Made by a program: the position numbers and the translations under genes. From contig HG934468.1 in the NCBI GenBank assembly GCA_000723505.1, positions 2,884,798-2,948,797 on the forward strand: DNA of 64,000 nucleotides, written 5' to 3'. Below, one piece after another: positions 1 to 8,390 of the stretch; the first letter of the stretch is position 1; each line of letters opens with the position of its first letter. Below the pieces are notes generated by a model. The model was given only the letters and a program-made list of their open reading frames with translations. It was not told the origin of the DNA and made no database searches. Origin of the DNA: Mucinivorans hirudinis. GTDB lineage: Bacteria > Bacteroidota > Bacteroidia > Bacteroidales > Rikenellaceae.

Positions 1-1837
1 AAAGTACGTTACTCGTAGCCTCTATGTAACTGCGCGAAGCGTGGAAAAATACCGAAGCATAGACCGACTTGATAGCCTTGGCAACCATACGCACCTGACG
101 CTCTATGTTGTCGGTACGGGGCACCATATAGGTCGAGTAGATTCCGGCAAAAGGCTGATAGTGCGAATCTTCGAGTTTTGATGAACTTCGCACCGCGAGC
201 GGGCGTTTTACCTGCTTGACAAAGGCACGAATGTCCGTCAGTAGTTTTTCGCTCAGGCGCGCACCCACAAATTCATTAAGTATCTCGCTGTCGTCCAACT
301 CCTCTTCTGTGATAACATAGTGCAGCCCGTTAGAGGTGATAAACTCATCAAAATGGTCTGTCGCCACCACAAATGTCCGCGGAATTGTAACACGCACACC
401 CTCCCAATTTTTATATAAATCATACTCCTCCAACATATTACCAATAAAAGCCAATCCACGCGCCTTGCCCCCTAATGACCCCGTCCCGCTGCGGGCAAAT
501 GTAATAAAGGAGTTGAAAGTGGTGGAATTGAACTCAGCGACAACACCCTGACCCATTTGGCGGCGATAGTTCTTGATGACTCCTAATAGGTAGTTGCGCA
601 ACTTCTCGGGTTCGCCAAACATTGTGTTATTGACGTGGCGTATCATCGACGCGATTGTAAAAAGCCCACGCGCATAGAGCCATTTCGAAAACATATTTTT
701 GTCCGAATACTCCCACAGCACCTCGTCCGGAATGGTCTCAATAGCCTGCTGCATATCAGAGAGGTCGTGTACCGCAGATACCACTTTACCCGTGGCATCC
801 TTGAAGAGAAAGTCGCCAAAAGCCATCTTCTCATTTATAAAGTTTTGCAGCTCATCCAACAAGGTCTTTGACCCCTTGCATATAAAATCTGCTCCTACCT
901 CTGCCGCCCGTAGTGCCATCTTCTCGTCCGAGGACTGCAACAACACCGGCAAGGTAGCATTATCTCGCTTTATCATCGCAGCAAATTCCACACCGGCAAG
1001 CTCAAAGAGCTCACTATCACCCTTTGCGCGCCAATAGGAAACATCGGAAATAACCCCCAACAAATTACGCCTATATTTTTCGTAGATAGCAACCGCCTCA
1101 CTGTAGGTGCGCGCAAAGAGAATCTTGGGACGAGCACGCTTACGCATATATCGTTGCTGTTCGTTAAGCGACTCCTTGGCAAACTCATTGGTCTGATTTA
1201 GTACAATTCTATATAAATCAGGAAGATAAGCCGAGTAAAAACGTATGCCATCCTCGACCAACAGAATTGCCTGCGCCCCAAACCAAAGTATATCCTGCTC
1301 GGCGTTGGCACTATCCTCCATCATCTTGATTATAGCCAACAGCAAGTCTGCATTCCCCTGCCAAGCAAATACATAATCCAATGCCGTACAATTTTCATTT
1401 TTTATGCGGCGGCTCACCTCGTGAGAAAAGGATGTAAGCAATACAATCGGGATGTCGGCAAAACGCTCCTTGCTTTGCAGCGAGAATTCAAACGGGGTCA
1501 TATCTCCAATGTTGAACATTGTGATAATCAAGTCATAGTGCGCACCGCTCTCCAACTCAGCCAATGCCTCTCCACCCGATGAGAATCGCCGGAAACGGGG
1601 CGGATTTGTGAGGCTCAAATCCATATATTCACGGTTGATTTGTGCATCCAAACGCCCATCCTCTTCAAGGGTAAACTGGTCGTACGAAGAGCAAACCAAC
1701 ATAATTTTATTGATTCGCTGCTGCATCAAACTGTTGTAGTCCAATGCCATTTGTATAGTATCCTTCGGTTCTATCATACGGGGGCTTATAAAGATTTGTA
1801 AACCATCATCTTGAGGTTGTTCGTCGGAATGTTCCAC
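1..1837 (-). CDS. PEP/pyruvate-binding (PPDK N-terminal type) protein with two receiver-like domains, partial
   Basis: The frame stays open from a GTG start at 1837 to the window edge, 612 codons, so the C-terminus is missing. The GTG lies 5 bases after the stop of the sulfatase gene upstream and has an in-frame TAA just before it; the next candidate start is ATG at codon 21. Residues about 40-165 look like a response-regulator receiver whose phosphorylatable Asp seems lost. Residues about 232-335 form a second receiver-like unit with an Asp near 265. From about residue 450 comes the ATP-grasp part of the PPDK/PEP synthase family: GGKARGLAF near 457, then a VRSSSKLEDS motif. Family knowledge: this domain binds ATP for PEP/pyruvate phosphotransfer. 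The missing half would decide whether the phosphohistidine and PEP domains are present. I infer a signal-responsive kinase-like enzyme; the substrate is unknown. Confidence 0.8.
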   Translation of the reverse strand, partial: MEHSDEQPQDDGLQIFISPRMIEPKDTIQMALDYNSLMQQRINKIMLVCSSYDQFTLEEDGRLDAQINREYMDLSLTNPPRFRRFSSGGEALAELESGAHYDLIITMFNIGDMTPFEFSLQSKERFADIPIVLLTSFSHEVSRRIKNENCTALDYVFAWQGNADLLLAIIKMMEDSANAEQDILWFGAQAILLVEDGIRFYSAYLPDLYRIVLNQTNEFAKESLNEQQRYMRKRARPKILFARTYSEAVAIYEKYRRNLLGVISDVSYWRAKGDSELFELAGVEFAAMIKRDNATLPVLLQSSDEKMALRAAEVGADFICKGSKTLLDELQNFINEKMAFGDFLFKDATGKVVSAVHDLSDMQQAIETIPDEVLWEYSDKNMFSKWLYARGLFTIASMIRHVNNTMFGEPEKLRNYLLGVIKNYRRQMGQGVVAEFNSTTFNSFITFARSGTGSLGGKARGLAFIGNMLEEYDLYKNWEGVRVTIPRTFVVATDHFDEFITSNGLHYVITEEELDDSEILNEFVGARLSEKLLTDIRAFVKQVKRPLAVRSSSKLEDSHYQPFAGIYSTYMVPRTDNIERQVRMVAKAIKSVYASVFFHASRSYIEATSNVL

Positions 1838-1842
1838 GGTCT

Positions 1843-3354
1843 CTACTTATCGTACTCTTTGATGTAGTGCTCCATCCGAGCGGCAAGCTCTTTGACTCTC
1901 TCGGGATATTTCGACGCTAGATTCTGCTTCTCGCCCCTGTCCTTCTTGATGTTGTAGAGCTGAGGTTCGGGGTTGTTACCATACTCCGTGTTGGTGAGTT
2001 TGCTGTAAGCCGCACCGTTGGCGGGAACTATGTACTTCCATTCGCCCTCGGTGTATGAGTGTGTGCCGGCGTGTTCAATGATGTGCGCGCGCCCTTTTTT
2101 ATCTTTACCCAGTAGTGCCGGTAATTGGTTTTGACTATCCGGTGCCTCCTCTTTCTCCAACTTCTGGTTGGTGAGTGCAGCAAGAGTTGCAAACAAATCG
2201 ACTTGGCTAATTGCTGCATCGCTCACGGAAGATGCCCTGATATTTTTGCCCCAACGCGCCAATGTCGGGACGCGCGTACCAGCCTCAAAAATAGAATACT
2301 TACCCCCGCGCATCCACGCCCAAGGCTTGTGGTTGCCCAGTAGCTCGACAGCTTGGTCGCGGTATCCGTCATCAATAACGGGACCATTATCCGAGGTAAG
2401 GATTATCAGAGTATTATCCCCAATTCCCAGTTTTTCGAGCGTCGCTAAAATCTCGCCCACCGACCAGTCGAACGAAAGGATAGCATCGCCACGTGCACCC
2501 ATGCCGCTCTTACCCACAAATCGGGCGTGAGGCGCACGCGGAACGTGAATATCGTTTGTGGCGAAGTAGAGGAAGAACGGTTTTTGCGAGTTGTCCTCGA
2601 TGAATTTAACAGCCTTTTCGGTGATGCGATCCGCAATCTGCTCATCAATCCAAAGCGCGCTTTTGCCCCCTTTCATATAGCCGATACGGCTGATGCCGTT
2701 GATTAGCGCTTGGTCGTGCCCGTGAGAGGGGTGCAATTTGAGCAATTCGGGATTGTTCTTACCCGTGGGCTCGCCCGCAAAAGGCGTTGAGTAACTAACC
2801 TGGATTGGGTCTGACGGGTCGAGGTTTACAACACGTGCATTTTCGATATATACACAAGGCACGCGGTCGCCCGTGGCAGCCATAATGAACGAATAGTCGA
2901 AGCCTAAATTTTTCAATGCGGGCGTGATTTCCCCATTCCAATTTTGTTTGCCTCGCTCACTGCCAAGACCTAAATGCCACTTGCCTACGGCTGCCGTCGT
3001 GTAGCCGGCGCGTTGCAGCATTTCGGGCATTGTCTTCATTGCCGGGGTAACAATCATCGCTGCATCGCCCGGCGCAACACCCGTTCCCGGAACGCGCCAA
3101 GCATACTTACCGGTTAGTAGTGAAAAGCGTGACGGAGTACTCGTAGCGGAGGTAGCGTGAAAATTGGTAAAACGAATGCCCTCTCTAGCGATTCTGTCCA
3201 CATTCGGAGTCTTAATCGTACTCCAGTTTCCACTGCAACTTATATCGCCATAACCTAGGTCGTCAGCATTGATAATGATTATATTAGGCTTTTGATTTTG
3301 TGCCGACGCCGACAGGGCGGCAAACATTGCACTGCCCATTAGAAATTTATTCAT
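1843..3354 (-). CDS. Secreted sulfatase, formylglycine-dependent S1 family, Ser type
   Basis: 503 residues. A signal peptide ends around ALSASAQ, so the enzyme is exported. INADDLGYGD supplies the calcium-binding Asp pair; STPSRFSLLTGKY is the sulfatase signature with Ser in place of Cys, which anaerobic maturases (anSME) convert to formylglycine; GKWHLG follows. Length is normal for the family. These enzymes hydrolyse sulfate esters on host or dietary glycans or small molecules; the substrate cannot be read from sequence. No SusC/SusD genes or anSME gene are nearby in the window. A divergent promoter region separates it from metH. The downstream PEP-binding gene starts 5 bases after its stop, so the two are probably co-transcribed. 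Confidence 0.92.
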   Translation of the reverse strand: MNKFLMGSAMFAALSASAQNQKPNIIIINADDLGYGDISCSGNWSTIKTPNVDRIAREGIRFTNFHATSATSTPSRFSLLTGKYAWRVPGTGVAPGDAAMIVTPAMKTMPEMLQRAGYTTAAVGKWHLGLGSERGKQNWNGEITPALKNLGFDYSFIMAATGDRVPCVYIENARVVNLDPSDPIQVSYSTPFAGEPTGKNNPELLKLHPSHGHDQALINGISRIGYMKGGKSALWIDEQIADRITEKAVKFIEDNSQKPFFLYFATNDIHVPRAPHARFVGKSGMGARGDAILSFDWSVGEILATLEKLGIGDNTLIILTSDNGPVIDDGYRDQAVELLGNHKPWAWMRGGKYSIFEAGTRVPTLARWGKNIRASSVSDAAISQVDLFATLAALTNQKLEKEEAPDSQNQLPALLGKDKKGRAHIIEHAGTHSYTEGEWKYIVPANGAAYSKLTNTEYGNNPEPQLYNIKKDRGEKQNLASKYPERVKELAARMEHYIKEYDK

Positions 3355-3399
3355 CTTCTCATCTATTCAAACGGCTCATAAGCGAGTCGTTGTGCATTA

Positions 3400-3428
3400 C
3401 AAAGTTAGTAAAAAAGATTAATCATCAA
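3400..3428 (-). promoter_or_regulatory. Promoter of the sulfatase gene
   Basis: On the minus strand TTG (3428-3426) is followed after 18 bases by TAACTTTG (3407-3400), the Bacteroidota -33/-7 pattern with a slightly short spacer. It points at the sulfatase start at 3354. Confidence 0.55.
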
Positions 3429-3456
3429 CCTACCTACGACTGTTTTTTTGGAGCTA

Positions 3457-3487
3457 TTGGTAAAAAGGGAGCTTTTTTGTACCTTTG
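3457..3487 (+). promoter_or_regulatory. Promoter of metH, almost directly on the start codon
   Basis: TTG (3457-3459), 20 bases, then TACCTTTG (3480-3487). Only 6 bases separate the -7 box from the metH ATG at 3494, and an in-frame TAG at 3488 rules out an earlier start. Transcription should begin at or within a few bases of the ATG. Confidence 0.7.
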
Positions 3488-3493
3488 TAGCTG

Positions 3494-6400
3494 ATGGAAA
3501 AAATTTTGATACTTGACGGCGGACTTGGAACACTGATCCAGAGCTACAATCTCACGGAGGAGGATTTTGGCGCAAAGCAGGGTTGCAATGACTATTTGTG
3601 TCTAACTCGCCCCGATGTTATAGAGGAGATTCACCGTGCATATGTTGCGGCGGGTGCTGATATTATTTCGACTAATTCATTTAATGCCAATAGTGTATCG
3701 CTTGCCGATTACGGTCTACAAAATGAAGTGTATGCCATAAATCGTGCTGCTGCACAAATAGCAAGGCGTGCTTGCGAGGGTAGTTGTGTGCGTGTTGCAG
3801 GGTCGGTTGGTCCGACCTCTAAGAGCCTTTCGATGTCGCCCGAGGTGGAGAATCCCGGTTTTCGAGCTTTGACTTTTTCAGAATTGGCGGCGGACTATGC
3901 CCAGCAGATGCGCGGATTGATAGATGGCGGGGTGGATATTATCCTTGTTGAGACCGTTTTTGATACGCTTAACGCCAAGGCGGCGATTTTTGCACTGCGT
4001 AACATTCTGGCACAAAGGGACTTTCCGTTGATGATTTCGGGCACAATCACAGACCAGAGCGGACGAACACTCAGCGGACAGACCATCGAGGCATTTTATG
4101 AGAGTGTGCGCCACGGCAATCCGATGAGCATCGGACTGAATTGTGCATTCGGTGCGCGGCAGCTAAAGCCATATATTGCTCGTTTGGCGACTATTGCAGA
4201 TTGCGCCGTTTCGGCACACCCAAACGCGGGGTTACCCAATATTATGGGCGGGTACGATGAGTCGGCATCCGAAATGGCACACATTATCGAGGATTATCTG
4301 GCTAACGGATTAGTTAATATCATTGGCGGCTGTTGCGGGACTACCCCTGAACATATCGCCGAAATTTTCAAAATAAGAGATAAATACCGGGCAAGAGTCT
4401 TTGCTCCCAAAGAGGAGGTTACTGTCTATGCCGGTTTAGAACCTCTCTATCTCGCGCCCGAGGTCGGCTTCATCAACATTGGTGAGCGGACAAATGTGGC
4501 GGGGTCGGCAAAGTTTGCACGGCTTATTCGCGAGAAGAGATACGCCGAGGCTGTGAGTGTTGCAGCCGAGCAGGTGGAAGGGGGCGCATCGGTGATTGAT
4601 GTCTGTATGGATGCCGCTCTGATTGAGGGGGCGGAGGCGATGACCGATTTTTTGAACCTCATCGCTGCCGAACCAGATATTGCACGGTTGCCGTTGATGA
4701 TTGACTCCTCGTCGTGGGAGGTGTTGGAGGCGGGGCTTCGCACGCAACAGGGCAAGGCGATTGTAAATTCTATATCACTGAAAGAGGGTGAGAATGAATT
4801 TCTTCGTAAAGCTCAATTAATCAACGACTACGGCGCGGCTGCCGTGGTGATGCTCTTTGATGAGCGGGGTCAGGCAGATAGCTATGAACGAAAGATTGAG
4901 GTAGCAGAAAGAGCATACAAATTGCTGGTTGATAACAGTTTCAAGGCTGAGAATATCATTTTCGACCCCAATATTCTCGCCATTGCTACGGGTATCGCCG
5001 AACACAACAGCTACGCGGTGGACTTTATTGAGGCGTGTCGGTGGATTAAGCGGCACTGCAAGGGTGCGAAAATAAGTGGGGGCGTAAGTAATCTCTCTTT
5101 CTCGTTCCGTGGCAATAATGCCGTCCGTGAGGCTATGCACTCCGTCTTCCTCTACTATGCCATTGAGGCGGGTATGGATATGGCGATTGTCAATCCCTCG
5201 ATGTTGCAAATATACGACGAGATTCCCACGGAGTTGCGTCAGTTAGTAGAAGACGTAGTCCTCAATCGAGCAGATGGTACGGCATTGGTGGAGTATGCCT
5301 CCACCCACAACTCTCCTGAGGAGAAAGAGGAAATATCGGTCGAACAACTACCTTTGGAAGAGCGTATCATTCAGGCACTTATCAAGGGACAGGGGGCAAA
5401 TATCGAGGCTGACACGATGGAGGCATACGAAAAACAAGGCTCTGCATTGGAGGTGATTGACAAGGTGTTGATGGTGGGTATGTCACGCGTTGGGGATATG
5501 TTTGCATCGGGAAAAATGTTTCTGCCTCAGGTGGTTAAGTCGGCACGGGTGATGAAGCAGGCGGTGGGCGTGCTCGAACCATTTATCGAGAAGAGTAGCG
5601 AGAAGGGGGGTAAGCAGTTGTTGTTCGCCACGGTAAAGGGTGATGTGCACGACATTGGCAAAAACATATGTTCGATAGTGCTGCAATGTAATGGCTACCA
5701 AGTGGAAGACCTTGGGGTAATGGTTGCGCCCGAAACTATTTTAGCACGGGCAAAGGAGTTGCAGCCTTCGGCTGTGCTGCTCTCGGGGCTGATTACACCG
5801 TCGCTGGATGAGATGCGAATTGTTGCCGCAACATTTGAGGCTGAGGGACTTAAGATACCAATCTGCATTGGCGGAGCGACTACCTCCGCACTCCATACCT
5901 CTGTGAAAATTGCGCCGGCATATAGCGGTTTGGTTACCCACTCAAACGATGCTTCGGCTTGCGTAAAGATTATAAATGAGATAATTAACAATCACAACTT
6001 CGCAAAGATCAACAAAGATAAGCAAGAAAAATTGCGCAGCGACTATTTTGCAAAAGATGTGGTAATCACCCCGCTGACGGCTGCACGCAAAGGTGCGCCT
6101 CGTTTTGCCGAGCACCCACTACCTGAACTCACAGTCGGCAAGAAGATATTGAGAGAAATAGATATTAAACCACTTATCGAAAAGATAGATTGGAACTTCT
6201 TCTTCTCGGAGTGGGGTTTGGCAGGACGCTATCCCGAAATTTTCAACAATCCGACCAAGGGCGAAGAGGCGAAAAAGCTCTACAACGACGCTCAAGAATT
6301 ATTAATGGAGGTTGATATTTCGCTTAATGCCGTCATTGCCAACGTCAAAGCACGCCGCCGGGGAGATGATATCATAATCGGTGATTGCGATTGCTGCGCG

Positions 6401-6877
6401 CACAAGTTGCCGATGTTGAGGAGTCAGAGCGGCAACTACATCTCTGTTGCAGATTTCATAAATGAGGGGGAGGATATTTTGACGTTTTTTGTGGTGGGTG
6501 CAAAGTTGAGAGTTGATTACGAGGATGATTACAAACAACTTATGGCTAAAATATTGTGCGATAGGTTTGTGTCGGCATACTCGGCAGAGCTTGCGGCGCG
6601 CGGTACTCAATATTCCATTGGCTACCCCGCAACACCGGAACACTCAATCAAAAAGCGAATTTTCGACCTACTGGACGTACCGGAAGATATTGTGCTGCTC
6701 ACGGAAAACTATGCGATGAAGCCAACTGCTGCTGCCTGTGCTATGATAGTGTATTCGCCTGATGCAAAATACTTTACACTCGGCACGCTCTCCGATGAAC
6801 AGATTGCCGACTATGCACAACGAGCCGGTATATCGCAAGAGGAGCTACGTAGGAATATTCCCAATAATGTGAAGTAG
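3494..6877 (+). CDS. metH: Cobalamin-dependent methionine synthase
   Basis: 1127 residues, about 100 fewer than E. coli MetH. It transfers the methyl group of 5-methyltetrahydrofolate to homocysteine via methylcobalamin in the cytoplasm. Visible domains in order: homocysteine-binding barrel with zinc ligands Cys217 (GLNCAFG) and Cys280/Cys281 (GGCCGTT); pterin-binding barrel (about 320-590, containing INIGERTN); helical cap and B12 domain with DVHDIGKN, cobalt-ligand His719; C-terminal SAM-dependent reactivation domain. All modules are present; the N-terminus is simply short. No cobalamin riboswitch precedes it, consistent with a B12 user that is needed when B12 is plentiful. It converges on an acetyltransferase gene with a shared terminator hairpin. 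Confidence 0.97.
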   Translation: MEKILILDGGLGTLIQSYNLTEEDFGAKQGCNDYLCLTRPDVIEEIHRAYVAAGADIISTNSFNANSVSLADYGLQNEVYAINRAAAQIARRACEGSCVRVAGSVGPTSKSLSMSPEVENPGFRALTFSELAADYAQQMRGLIDGGVDIILVETVFDTLNAKAAIFALRNILAQRDFPLMISGTITDQSGRTLSGQTIEAFYESVRHGNPMSIGLNCAFGARQLKPYIARLATIADCAVSAHPNAGLPNIMGGYDESASEMAHIIEDYLANGLVNIIGGCCGTTPEHIAEIFKIRDKYRARVFAPKEEVTVYAGLEPLYLAPEVGFINIGERTNVAGSAKFARLIREKRYAEAVSVAAEQVEGGASVIDVCMDAALIEGAEAMTDFLNLIAAEPDIARLPLMIDSSSWEVLEAGLRTQQGKAIVNSISLKEGENEFLRKAQLINDYGAAAVVMLFDERGQADSYERKIEVAERAYKLLVDNSFKAENIIFDPNILAIATGIAEHNSYAVDFIEACRWIKRHCKGAKISGGVSNLSFSFRGNNAVREAMHSVFLYYAIEAGMDMAIVNPSMLQIYDEIPTELRQLVEDVVLNRADGTALVEYASTHNSPEEKEEISVEQLPLEERIIQALIKGQGANIEADTMEAYEKQGSALEVIDKVLMVGMSRVGDMFASGKMFLPQVVKSARVMKQAVGVLEPFIEKSSEKGGKQLLFATVKGDVHDIGKNICSIVLQCNGYQVEDLGVMVAPETILARAKELQPSAVLLSGLITPSLDEMRIVAATFEAEGLKIPICIGGATTSALHTSVKIAPAYSGLVTHSNDASACVKIINEIINNHNFAKINKDKQEKLRSDYFAKDVVITPLTAARKGAPRFAEHPLPELTVGKKILREIDIKPLIEKIDWNFFFSEWGLAGRYPEIFNNPTKGEEAKKLYNDAQELLMEVDISLNAVIANVKARRRGDDIIIGDCDCCAHKLPMLRSQSGNYISVADFINEGEDILTFFVVGAKLRVDYEDDYKQLMAKILCDRFVSAYSAELAARGTQYSIGYPATPEHSIKKRIFDLLDVPEDIVLLTENYAMKPTAAACAMIVYSPDAKYFTLGTLSDEQIADYAQRAGISQEELRRNIPNNVK

Positions 6878-6902
6878 TTAGGGGCTGCGCACCCCTAACT
6901 AC
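6874..6902. terminator. Bidirectional terminator hairpin containing both stop codons
   Basis: An 11-bp perfect stem (GTAGTTAGGGG, 7-base loop, CCCCTAACTAC) lies between convergent metH and the acetyltransferase gene. The left arm includes the metH TAG (6875-6877) and the right arm the complement of the acetyltransferase TAG (6899-6901). It lacks a clear U tract on either side. Confidence 0.6.
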
Positions 6903-7393
6903 CCAAAGTATTGCATTATAGCCACATCTTCCTGTCCACACCAACGACGCAAAATGCCGCTCTCGACAAATCCTACTCGCGCGCACATCTTGTAACTAGC
7001 TACATTTGATAACGGTACGTGCGAATAAAGCTGTTCCAAGCCGAAGCGGGCAAAGGCAAAATCGCTCAGAAGCCTGAGTGCGCGAACGCCATACCCCTTG
7101 CCCCGCTCATTATATACGAGTATGCCGACTGCGGCACGGCGATAGAGCGGACTGAAATCGAATAAATCTGCGCATCCCACCGCCCTATTCTCAACCTCAA
7201 CAATGAGCCTCATTTGACGGGTTGCAAAAAAATCTTTGCTCTGCTGCTCGATAAACTGCTTTAAGGTTCTCTTGGAGAATGGCATCGTGTTGTCTCCCAG
7301 CGCCCAAAGCGATGTGTCGTTCTCCCAACGATACATCACCTCCAAATCATCGAGCTCCATTGCCCGCAGTATCACAACACCGTCGGTAATCAT
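6899..7393 (-). CDS. GNAT-family N-acetyltransferase (RimJ/RimL/SpeG type)
   Basis: 164 residues covering a complete GNAT domain: the opening VILRAMELDDLEVMYRWEND, the acetyl-CoA loop region around YNERGKGYGVRAL, and the closing NVASYKMCARVGFVESG typical of the RimJ/RimL/SpeG group. Such enzymes acetylate protein N-termini, polyamines or small amines; the acceptor here is unknown. The start ATG overlaps the stop of surE by 4 bases (ATGA), so the two are translationally coupled. A link between nucleotide salvage and acetylation is not implied by sequence. Confidence 0.88.
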   Translation of the reverse strand: MITDGVVILRAMELDDLEVMYRWENDTSLWALGDNTMPFSKRTLKQFIEQQSKDFFATRQMRLIVEVENRAVGCADLFDFSPLYRRAAVGILVYNERGKGYGVRALRLLSDFAFARFGLEQLYSHVPLSNVASYKMCARVGFVESGILRRWCGQEDVAIMQYFG

Positions 7394-8145
7394 TGTTGGC
7401 GAAGGTAAGATAATAATTTATAATCAGTTAAATCCATCTGCACGGGAACAACCGCCACATAGCCGTTTGCCAACGCCCACTCGTCGGTCTCTTCGCTGTG
7501 GGGTTCGGCGTTGTAGAACATCCCGCGCATCCAGTAGTAGTCGCGTCCGTGAGGGTCGGTGCGGTGAACAAAATCTTCACGCCAAACTCCCTGAGTCTGA
7601 CGACAATATCGAATGCCCCGTATCTGCTCTTGCGGAATATTGGGTACGTTCACATTGAGACAAATTCCCTTTTTCGAGGGCATTGCCAAAACCATCTCTA
7701 TTATTTGCGGAGCATAGTCATCGAACGCAGCGAAGTCGGCATCGGGGTCGTGGTCGGTAAGCGAAAAGCCAATCGAGGGGATGCCATAGAGCAGCCCTTC
7801 GGATGCCGCACCCATTGTTCCACTATAAATCACGCTCATATTTGAGTTGCTGCCGTGGTTTATACCCGAGATTATCAGGTCGGGTTTGCGCTGCTCCATA
7901 AGTTTATCAAGAGCGAGTTTAACGCAGTCCACCGGCGAGCCCGAACATTTATATCGCACCAGTCCCGCGCGCTCCTCCACAGGTACTATAAAGAGAGGCT
8001 CGTGCATTGTGATTGCGTGCGAAAAACCGGAGTAGCCCTTATCGGGTGCAATCACCACAACATCGCCATATCGGCAGGCAATCTCGGTAATCTTGGCAAT
8101 GCCCTTGGATTGGTATCCGTCGTCGTTGGTTATGAGTATAAGCAT
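7390..8145 (-). CDS. surE: SurE 5'/3'-nucleotidase
   Basis: 251 residues from the ATG at 8145, where the protein opens directly with MLILITNDDGY, the SurE metal-binding motif. A longer frame reaches back to 8235 but its extra 30 residues are unlike the family and overlap the predicted leader. SGINHGSN and YSGTMGAA are the other hallmark motifs. SurE dephosphorylates nucleoside monophosphates and short polyphosphate with a divalent metal in the cytoplasm. First gene of a two-gene operon with the acetyltransferase. Confidence 0.95.
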   Translation of the reverse strand: MLILITNDDGYQSKGIAKITEIACRYGDVVVIAPDKGYSGFSHAITMHEPLFIVPVEERAGLVRYKCSGSPVDCVKLALDKLMEQRKPDLIISGINHGSNSNMSVIYSGTMGAASEGLLYGIPSIGFSLTDHDPDADFAAFDDYAPQIIEMVLAMPSKKGICLNVNVPNIPQEQIRGIRYCRQTQGVWREDFVHRTDPHGRDYYWMRGMFYNAEPHSEETDEWALANGYVAVVPVQMDLTDYKLLSYLRQQ

Positions 8146-8222
8146 AATTTTGGTGTATGGAAAAATGGAGAGATAGGTAAACCTACCGCGAAATATCACA
8201 TATGTGGCGGCAGATAATCGCA

Positions 8223-8252
8223 CAAATTTAGTCAAATTTATCGTGAGTTCAA
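8223..8252 (-). promoter_or_regulatory. Promoter of the surE operon
   Basis: On the minus strand TTG (8252-8250), 19 bases, TAAATTTG (8230-8223). This predicts a leader of about 70 bases before the chosen surE ATG and places the longer frame's start upstream of transcription. Confidence 0.65.
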
Positions 8253-8342
8253 CTTATAAATGCAACTAATGATGGTCAATGAATTCCGTTAAGAGATAAA
8301 AATATTTTTTCAGGAGATTGCGGGGCATAACTTTTTCTCTAA

Positions 8343-8383
8343 AAGCAGCAGACAGCCCCCTATAAGGGAGCTGCCTGCTGCTT
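8343..8383 (-). terminator. Terminator hairpin of glnN
   Basis: A 9-bp outer stem (AAGCAGCAG with CTGCTGCTT) encloses a second stem (CAGC/GCTG and CCC/GGG). It lies 8 bases past the glnN stop codon, with a moderately T-rich run downstream on the minus strand. Confidence 0.75.
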
Positions 8384-8390
8384 GGTTTAA

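Noticed and set aside
3355-3493. Cobalamin riboswitch ahead of metH
   Set aside because: None of the riboswitch blocks is present; the region only holds two divergent promoters.
8146-8235. N-terminal extension of SurE
   Set aside because: SurE proteins begin just before the ITNDDG motif; the extension is upstream of the conserved start and overlaps the predicted transcription start.
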